Positions 56,563-64,000 of a stretch of DNA of 64,000 nucleotides are shown piece by piece. This stretch comes from Gordionus sp. m RMFG-2023. Lineage: Eukaryota; Nematomorpha; Gordioida; Chordodea; Parachordodidae. Made by a program: the position numbers and the translations under genes. Positions within the stretch are counted from its first letter, which is position 1. Each line of letters starts with the position of its first letter. The DNA lies in NCBI RefSeq assembly GCF_954871325.1, contig NC_088775.1, forward strand, positions 36,309,561 to 36,373,560, in the 5' to 3' direction. The notes under the pieces are model-generated. The model made no database searches, was not told where the DNA came from, and worked only from the letters and a program-made list of their open reading frames with translations.

Positions 56563-57001
56563 TTAGTGATCTACATTGGACTTATTTGTCAAGTCTGTTC
56601 CGAAATTTTTTTGAAAAATTTGTCCTGCACGCCCCCCCCCCTATCCATATAGAAGTTTTTTATTTGTCTTAAAAAACCGACCCGAAATAAAATTAAAGTT
56701 TATCCCCCCCCCTCTCTCGCACCCGAATTTATTTTAATATAGAAAATTTTAATTTTTTTTTTATTGTAAAAATACAAATAATAATATTAGCGCCTTGTTT
56801 CTTGCTAGAATATTGAAATATATCAATTTTATTCACAAAATTTAATGATATCTTATAAAAATTTAAGCCCGATCCAACCGGTCCAAATAGGCCCGTCCCA
56901 GCCTTAACAGATATTATTTTTAATAAATATGCCAGGGCAGAAACCTGCTGAGGCTAGGCTCGTGCCGGATACGAACCTCGCCTAGATTTGCAGATCTCTA
57001 A
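56563..57001. mobile_element. GC-rich-ended MITE (AGTGATCTACA family), copy 2
   Basis: It starts TTAGTGATCTACATTGGAC and ends TTGCAGATCTCT, like the element at 26221-26590. It contains C9 and C10 runs (about 56632, 56706) and CCGGTCCAAATAGGCCCG near the right. Flanking TATA-rich sequence prevents a firm target-duplication call. Confidence 0.6.
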
Positions 57002-57830
57002 TATACATCTTTAAATTGCAAGTTTGATGGTGATTACGAATATATGTAAATTTTTATATTTTTAAAAAATTTATCAAAAATATTTTTAATTCATTTGAAA
57101 ATTATTTTTTTTTACAGTAAATATTATATATCGATAATTTATGAGGATTCTAAATATGTAAATATATTTATTAAATAATTAAATATACTTAATTATCTAT
57201 CTACTATCTTTGCTCAGAAACTGGAAGTTTTTATCAACATTATTCTTTTTTTTTACATTTTGTATATTTTTTTATTTCCGTGATTTTGGTCACCTTCAAT
57301 ATCTATTCTAGCAATAATTTATAATTAAATTATTATCATTCTATATTTTTTTATAATTAAATTTTAGCAAATTTTTTTATTATGAATTAATTATAAAATA
57401 AATAAACTCCTTCTCGGTATTCTTAATTTTACCCAGGTTTTCTCTCAGCGGTTCTATAAGAGTCAAATATTAATTTTTTTACTAGGAAAATTCTACACAT
57501 CACCATAACTATATATTTTTAAATCTTATTTTCTACAAAAAATCTTTAGCCATTATTTTTGTTTTTGGTCTGTTAAGTTAAAAGTGTTTTTTTATTTTTT
57601 TAGACCTGCCTTATGTTGTATAAAATGTAATCATAAGAATAATAGGCTAATCTATATCTGAAAATTAAAAATCAATCATATTTCTGCTGCTATTACGTCA
57701 TCTTAGGGATGGAATATAAATCTTTATATTTTAAATTATTTTTTAAAAATTTAATTAAAATATTTCATAATATATTTAAATTAATGTAAGTTAATAAATA
57801 ATTGATATATAGCATTTACCATCTTTGCTT
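57002..57830. other. AT-rich spacer, nothing recognised
   Basis: No frame longer than 60 codons with recognisable content and no repeat partner found. Confidence 0.4.
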
Positions 57831-58060
57831 ATTAGCCATTCGCATACCTAAAAATCATATTTTAAGTGTTATTAGTTTTAAAAAATTTGAATCAAATATG
57901 AAAGATAATTATTCTTTGAATAATGACTTTTTTATATTCGAAATTATTAGCCATTCGCATACCTAAAAATCATATTTTAAGTGTTATTAGTTTTAAAAAA
58001 TTTGAATCAAATATGAAAGATAATTATTCTTTGAATAATGACTTTTTTATATTCGAAATT
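57831..58060. repeat. Perfect 115-bp tandem duplication
   Basis: 57831-57945 and 57946-58060 are identical by eye, starting ATTAGCCATTCGCATACC and ending ATATTCGAAATT. Identity in noncoding sequence indicates a very recent duplication (or an assembly artefact). Confidence 0.93.
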
Positions 58061-59182
58061 ATTCTTATATTTGAAAATAATCGAAATTAGTTAACATGTT
58101 CCTTGTTAAATATACTTTTTATTAAATAAAAACTTATTCGTACTTAAAACAAACCAAAATAGGATGTCCTAGTTCAAAAACTTTTCAGCCTATACTAAAA
58201 AGCAATTTATTTAAAATTAGCCGAGCTAGGAACAACTTTAAAGCTTATTTAATATATCATTATTTCCTTTTTTGTTATTCTTAATTCGAATTTTAAAATA
58301 ATTAATAAGAAATTTACTAAAACTGAAGAATGAAGAATAATTAAAATACTCGTGCTTATCTTTCATCCTATATTAAATACTTTACTAACTTTTTTCTTTT
58401 CATTTCTTTTTATATTTTTCAACTTTATTCTTTTTATATACTATCTTTTTTTCTTTTCATGACTTACTATTTTTTTGATCGCAAAAGATAATTTCAATCC
58501 TTTATAAAATCAATTCTTATTAAATTATATTACATTATAAAATTGTAATTAAAATATTTTAGTAATCATTCGTCTTTTTTTTTTAGAAAAATAATAAAAA
58601 TAGTTTTTTAAATTGCTAAAAATATCTCTTTAAAATCGATTAGAAAAAATATATTAATATTTATTTTATTTTAATATATAAAAAATATTTTTTATTAGAT
58701 GCAAAAAAATGTGATTTAAATAAGATTTTAAAATTATAAACTAAAAATATTATTACAAAAATATGAAATAAAATTTTGTTTTAAAAAAATCAAAATTAAT
58801 TTTTTAAATTAAACAAATATTCTAATAATGATAATTTTTTCAAAATTTAACTTTTAAAAACCTGCAAAAATATTTTTAAAATAAATATTAAATTTGAAAA
58901 AAAAATGACAGATTTTCCCATATTTATAAAAAAATTACAGAAATCAATTTTTTAAATATAAAAAACAATGATGTCCTCTCACTTTAAACCATTTTGAGTT
59001 ATATATTGTACATTAATGCATATTATCCCTAAAAAAACATCATAAACAGGCTAAGTTTAATTCTAAATAAAGAATGATATTTTCTTTGAATCAAAAACAT
59101 GTAACTTGACTTTAACTAATTTAAAAAATAATAAAAGGACAAAATCTTTTAAATCTTTTTTAAAAATAGGCCAATCCTAAAT
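58061..59182. other. AT-rich 5' flank of the channel-like gene
   Basis: About 1.1 kb upstream of the ATG at 59183 with no frames or elements recognised. The sequence becomes slightly less AT-rich after about 58970. A promoter and 5' untranslated region are expected here, but no core element can be distinguished from the AT background. Confidence 0.35.
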
Positions 59183-60230
59183 ATGTCTCGCGGAAGTAGC
59201 AACTACTATACGCCGAATGTAAAGCCCGTAGAACCTGCCCGGGTATCTTTACTTTCTTTTTTCACTTCAGCAAATAAAGAAGGGCAATCGGGAGGGAAAG
59301 TGTCCCTGAAACTGACAACCGCTACGCTAGCCCCCTCTATAATTTCCACAAAAATCTGTTTGAGAAATCAACACGAGAATGCTACACCCTTATGGCAACA
59401 TTACTCTCCCCCTGCAACTTTATATTACAACGAGAAGAAGAATTCTATTCAGCCTTTTCACAAGCAAAGCCTTCATGATTCGGCAAGCTTTACCCAAGCC
59501 TATCCCAATGTATCATCTAAGAAGGAAAGCGTTACCGGTGACCACTTAACTAAAATGAACAAATATCTCGGTGATCATCACATTCCTAACGAACAAACAG
59601 AAGTAACAAAGAAAATATCAATCAACGAGAACAAAAAGTATTTCATGTCGAGAGTGGACGAGCGATTTAAATTTCCCTCACTCTTATTTCGGAACGAGCC
59701 TTATATTAACTCGATCCACCCAAAGAATTCTGCTAACCCCGGTCAACTTCCTAGTTACACTGGTGAGTATAATAGTTATGAAAATCGACCGAACTCTCCG
59801 TCTTTAGCAATGGGTTTAGGGAAGCTTGGTGATAACGTAATGCAACCGATTCTCGGAGAGGCCGAGTGTGCTGAAATGAATAATAAAGAAGGTTCTGGTT
59901 CCTGGTCTGGGTGGAGACCATCTTACAGGGTGAAGGATCACATCAAGCTCGAAAGCAGGAAGCAATACGAAAAGGGGTTCGGAACCGGGATTCTGGTAGG
60001 TTTAAAGATGGATGCTGAGGACAAGTACAAAATGTCAAATTCACTGAGAAACCAGCTGATATCTGGAGGGGGTGGAATCTACGGCCTGGAAAGTTTGGGA
60101 TATTCCATAATCACCAACACCCAACGAAAAATTGAAAGAGAAAGATGCAAAACATTTATTCGTTCCTTCATCAAATATTCATTTTCTCATGTCGGTATTT
60201 GCATTCTGGTCGTAGTATATATATTAATGG
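59183..60230 (+). CDS. 5' exon of a K2P-type potassium channel (probable)
   Basis: This is the only long clean host-like frame in the window, with much more even base composition than its surroundings. The ATG follows a stop-rich stretch. Residues 1 to about 330 are hydrophilic, Ser/Asn/Lys-rich and low in motifs. A basic segment (RKIERERCKTFIRSFIKYSF) then leads into a hydrophobic helix, SHVGICILVVVYILMG. This strongly resembles the start of TM1 in two-pore-domain potassium channels (F.HVGLC.LVV.Y...GA...). The frame runs to a stop at 60242, but GTAATT at 60231 is a good splice donor one base after ATG-G (phase 1). The exon therefore likely ends at 60230, and the pore domains lie in later exons outside or downstream. 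If the K2P call is right, the N-terminus is unusually long. Alternative: another single-pass membrane protein. Confidence 0.65.
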
Positions 60231-61700
60231 GTAATTTTTTTTAAAGTATAACTTTTTTAAAGAATTCCTGGTATTTCAATTCAGTATCACCCATTTTTTG
60301 AAGGCTATGTATCTTTTCTTAGGAAATTACTGTTGAGGTAAAATTTTCTAATCCGTCTATTATATTTTATGAATTAAATGCAATTATTAGAGACCTCTAA
60401 GAGAAATCATTTACAAGCCTGGAAAGAATTTTTATAATTTTATCTTGTAAAATTTACTCTTTTTATGCCCCCCCCCCATTGTTCTTATTATATAAGCCCA
60501 GCTGTGTATTACTCCCTCCCCATGGAGCCCACCCCCTATCCACCTCTAAATATATAGTACGATAAATGACGTTAACCCCGTCCCCTCCGATAATCTAGAC
60601 AATAAAAATACACATATCCTTAATCTTGATTTCCAGAATGCCTTCAACTTCATCTATCGCGACATTTTTATTCCTGATTTCTTAAAAATTTATGCTGAAT
60701 ACGCGAATTTCATATAGTAGCTAATCACATACTACTCTTTTAAAATTTAATCAAGACCTCAATAACTCTGAACAAGGTCTGGCCTGTAGGTCTTCAATTA
60801 TATTTACATTTTGCTACAAATAAAAAATATCCTACTATTAAAATTATTTTAATGACAAATTTAATTTATCCATCTTAGTCAAACAACAACCTTATTCCTC
60901 TACCCTATACAATAATTTTTCTCGAAAGGTGATCTTAATTAATATAAAGATTTTGTTTTAGCCCTAAAAATTAAAAAAGAACAAATTTAATAAGAAGGAA
61001 GTAATTAAATTAGGTTAAATTATAAAGGGATTAATGATTTAATCGATTTAAAATTTTCATGTTCCATATTGCAATTTAAATATTTTACACAATTTCAATA
61101 GAGTTAATAATTAATACAACATATTTGATTAATGCAAAGCAAATGTAATTTTTTTAAATAACTAATTAATCGGTTATTTTTAACAGAATTTTTTTTTCTA
61201 AAATCATAATTTCAAATTTGTATAAAAAAAAATAAAATAAAACTTTAGTAGAGTTAAAGTGTTATGATAAAACTAAAATGTAAAGTTACGATTTTTTTTT
61301 ATATCAATGCTTTCTTTTCCTTTAAGAAATTTTTTCGCTTACCATAAATATAATATATTAAAATATCACTTTATTTAAGTTACTCGTTAGCGTGCGAGTT
61401 TGATAATTTAAAAATTAAAATGTATTAGGAAAGGTGGGGGTCACTTCTTTATAAAAGCAAAATTTAGAAAATCATAATAACCATTGTATTGATAGATTGA
61501 AAATCAATTCCTAACAATTAAGGACAATAAAACTTCCACTGGTCAAAAAAAATATTTATAATTGATTAAATCTTTTCCATTGAAAAAAAATATGAAAATA
61601 GTTGGAGTATGAATATATTTTTTTAACGATTGAGTGAGTCATCAAATTTTAATATTTTCCAATAAACATTTTTTTTAAACAAACGAATTATTATTTCAAT
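60231..61700 (+). other. Likely first intron of the channel-like gene
   Basis: AT-rich without frames. A C9 run and C-rich stretch at 60468-60600 looks like MITE-end debris. I searched by eye for an acceptor followed by channel-like codons (FxxxE, GYG filter) up to 64000 and did not find one, so the intron probably extends past the window. Confidence 0.4.
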
Positions 61701-61724
61701 GATTTGCGCTGTATGTGGCGTAGC

Positions 61725-63060
61725 CAGGATTTATACATGGGGGGGGGGGGGTTAAAAATTTTTTGAGCGCTTAGCCCCCAAACTCCCTTTTCTCCGACCT
61801 TCGACCGTCCCTAAAAATTATTATATAATATTAATTTTTCAGTAGTTATCTCTATATAATCTTTGTTAAAGTTGGCTGAATAATTGGAAATACCCATTCT
61901 AAAATTTACCAAATTTTGTGCTTTATTAGTGTCTAACATAACCACTTAAGTAGCTAGCATAAATGGAAAAATATTAATAACAAAATTTTGGCCAAATTTA
62001 TGATTAATAGGTGACTGAAAGCATTATTCTGAAAATTTTATCAATGTTTAGTGTTCAATTGTAAATTAATTCAATCCATTCGGTGTAGAAAGAAAAAAAA
62101 ATCACCCCCCCCCCCACCCCCCACAAACCTCCTATTTTTTATGATCACTCAATATATCTTATTCTATGATAAAAATAATTATTTTAATTAAATTTTTGCA
62201 TATAACAAAACTTTACAGAAAATTTCATTATAGATTTTATTTTTTAATGATAATTACAATAAAAAAAATTCCAAAATGTATAAATTTTATACATCTTATT
62301 ATATTAAAAATTAATTGTAAGTAACTGTATTATAAAAAAAATATAATTACAATAAAATATAAGTAATTCTTGTTGCACATAACGATATTTAATTGATTAT
62401 AATTAATGCAAATGATCATATTATCAAAATATAAATAACACTTATTGCAAATGCAATACGTTTATTAAAAATAGTTAGTATAAAAAATATATAAATATTA
62501 TGACTAAGAATTTATTATAATTAAGTTTTGCATATAAAAATCTTATGACTAGGAACATATTATAATCATATTGCAATTTTATGATTTGAATTTATAAATA
62601 AATATCTATTTCTCTGAGATTTGGCTAATTAGAATCAAATTTTTATCTAAAATAATCTCCTTATAAATATTTAAAAGGGCTAACCCATTAAACGGTTTTC
62701 ATCGGTGCTATTTCTTTAATAGGTTTTTAACCTTTTCATAGTTGAAAAACACCTTTTATTAGTGCAGGTACTAATCGGTAGGTAGCTAAAATAAAAAAAA
62801 CAATGTTATCTAAAGTGAAATTACACATGGAAAAGGCCTGCAAAGCATTTTTTGGTCTCAAAAAGTACTCTATGATGTCAAGATTTTTATACCAAAATTC
62901 GTTACAAAGTAACTTAGCATACGATCCTGATAAATCATATAGTAAAACTCTGTGATTTTCTTAATATCCTCATCAACAATTTAAACTCAATCGGCAAAAA
63001 AAAATAAAAGCTTGTTGTTTATCTTTACCAAATTAAATGATTTTTCTTTTAATTAAAAAT
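61725..63060 (-). mobile_element. hAT transposon F, copy 2 (truncated)
   Basis: The left end TGGCGTAGCCAGGATT followed by G12, and the region to about 62330, match 36960-37432 inverted. At 62590-63050 the minus strand matches 25440-26110, with SEFYxD-like, NFGIKILTS, KVFFNYEKVKN and LALLNIYKEIILDKNLIL. The second terminus is missing, apparently cut at about 63060. It lies in the presumed intron of the channel-like gene. Confidence 0.8.
62590..63050 (-). pseudogene. hAT-F transposase C-terminal remnant (copy 2)
   Basis: The minus strand runs parallel to the copy at 25440-26110, with EDIKKITEF-type, NFGIKILTS, CFAGLFHV and TNKRCFSTMKRLKT-like dimerisation codons, then NGLALLNIYKEIILDKNLIL. Stops and frame changes are frequent; only the last third of the protein is represented. 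Confidence 0.7.
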
Positions 63061-63064
63061 TATA

Positions 63065-63185
63065 CCCTAATTTCAAAAAATTCTTGCCCGAGGCCGACCC
63101 GAACCTAAGCACATATTTATTGTTCTAGCCCAACCACCCGAGCCCGACTAAATAAAATTTGAAATTTTTCACCCTGTTTATAAAT
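63065..63185. repeat. GC-richer MITE fragment
   Basis: TTGCCCGAGGCCGACCCGAACC and CCCGAGCCCGAC phrases resemble the interior of the 26221-26590 and 56563-57001 MITEs. It apparently truncates hAT-F copy 2. Confidence 0.45.
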
Positions 63186-63385
63186 GTAAGTAGGAATTTC
63201 TTCCATACTTAAGATTTTCCATTTGTATTTTCTTTGGTTTCAAATTCTTAAGTTCTAATCTTTTCAGAAATTATTTTTAAATTTGAATCCACTATAAATA
63301 ATTTTATAAAATAAAAATCTGAGGCTATTTAGTTGAATAGATCTTAGATAAAACAAAAATTATCAAATGAAAATAATTTAAGTGT

Positions 63386-63445
63386 TATAATAGATCAATA
63401 TTCTAGATTTTATATTGGCTAAATGTAGAATATTGATCTATTATA
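63386..63445. repeat. 20-bp perfect inverted repeat (hairpin)
   Basis: The arms at 63386-63405 and 63426-63445 (TATAATAGATCAATATTCTA and its complement) are separated by 20 bp. There is no nearby gene that explains it. Confidence 0.7.
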
Positions 63446-63471
63446 TTTAAGCTGATAGAAATGATGTATGT

Positions 63472-63620
63472 AAGTAGGGATCCAAACCGAACCTGAACCG
63501 AACCGTTAAACAGGTAAACCGATATTTTTTATTGAACTGAACCTAAATTGTTAGAAGATTTTCTAGCCGAATCTAAATCGAACCGCTAAAATACTAGTGA
63601 ACCGGTTCGAACCTCATGAT
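63472..63620. repeat. hAT-like MITE end with CCGAACC repeats
   Basis: GTAGGGATCCAAACCGAACC is followed by repeated GAACCGAACCG-type motifs to ACCGGTTCGAACC. This is the usual look of a hAT-type nonautonomous terminus with subterminal repeats. The opposite end was not found before the window end. Confidence 0.5.
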
Positions 63621-64000
63621 TTTGTGTTTATAAAATAGTGTGAAAGATTTGACTTATATTGCTAAAATTCTAATTTATATTCTAATTGTTTTAAAGTTTA
63701 TTATCTGTCAATTTTGATTGATAGTGTTAGTCAAAATTTATATAGTATTAGTATATAAGCTTATAATGCCTAGAGATAAATGGAATCCAATATATAAATT
63801 ATTTGCATTATATATGACATATCAAAATATAATATTACTGATTGTGACACAACTATGAAGGGGCACAACGAAGCAAATCTTGAGCTTCACTAGAAAGAAA
63901 CAACCCTCTAGAACTCAATAAAATCGAAATTTCACAAAATAAAACATAGTTTGAATGTATGTTTGTATACAAATGTGTTCAAAACGGTTTTTACAGGTTA

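Noticed and set aside
60318-60340. Possible 15-nt microexon of the channel gene (CTTAG, then GAAATTACTGTTGAG, then GTAAAA).
   Set aside because: Joined in phase 1 it gives a stop codon at once, and its codons do not resemble the end of TM1.

Overview
Organism. The window is very AT-rich, noncoding-dominated and packed with transposable elements. It most likely comes from an invertebrate animal. Three things support this: a 5' exon resembling an animal two-pore-domain (K2P) potassium channel (59183-60230, ending at a GT splice donor), a decayed fragment of a ZIP9/SLC39A9-type zinc transporter (about 35.9-36.4 kb), and a fragment of an animal-type LINE reverse transcriptase (about 0.76-1.65 kb). 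The sequence does not let me name the species. I found no rRNA or tRNA gene, no CRISPR array and no bacterial-style operon.

Layout. Almost everything between 1 and 57 kb can be read as insertions within insertions, and target-site duplications (TSDs) visible in the sequence support most steps. Nest I (about 2.0-15.3 kb): a minus-strand Ty3/Gypsy element is interrupted by a 587-bp hAT-like MITE (4338-4924) and by a hAT (5116-12585). That hAT contains a second hAT (7070-11997), which contains a piggyBac element (9007-11837). Nest II (16080-21071): an intron-bearing hAT relic is split by a noncoding element with about 530-bp terminal direct repeats and a 37-bp target duplication. Nest III (24896-39176): a hAT contains another hAT (25048-37432). 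The inner hAT holds a GC-rich MITE, a Gag/protease relic, a Ty3/Gypsy element (29763-35670) whose 5' LTR is split by a Tc1-like element with long terminal inverted repeats (TIRs) (29903-31417), and the ZIP9 relic. Nest IV (43791-49735): a noncoding hAT contains a young Ty3/Gypsy element with near-identical LTRs (44786-48756). Nest V (53245-56391): a second copy of the Nest III outer hAT contains a MITE and a second Tc1-like copy. It sits in the tail of another Gag/protease relic (about 50.7-53.2 kb).

Between the nests lie polypurine tracts (23.95-24.27, 24.56-24.71, 40.02-41.17 kb), minisatellites (39.50-39.99, 41.17-41.86 kb), a recent 115-bp tandem duplication (57831-58060) and AT-rich sequence without recognisable content.

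The only convincing intact host coding sequence is the exon at 59183-60230. The sequence after it to the window end reads as intron with further hAT debris, and the channel core is probably beyond the window. The retroelements are treated as fossils. The two related minus-strand Gypsy copies share a small RRM-like reading frame directly after the primer-binding site, and one also has an Asn/Arg/Tyr-rich Gag tail in place of a zinc knuckle. All similarities were judged by eye; no database search was possible.
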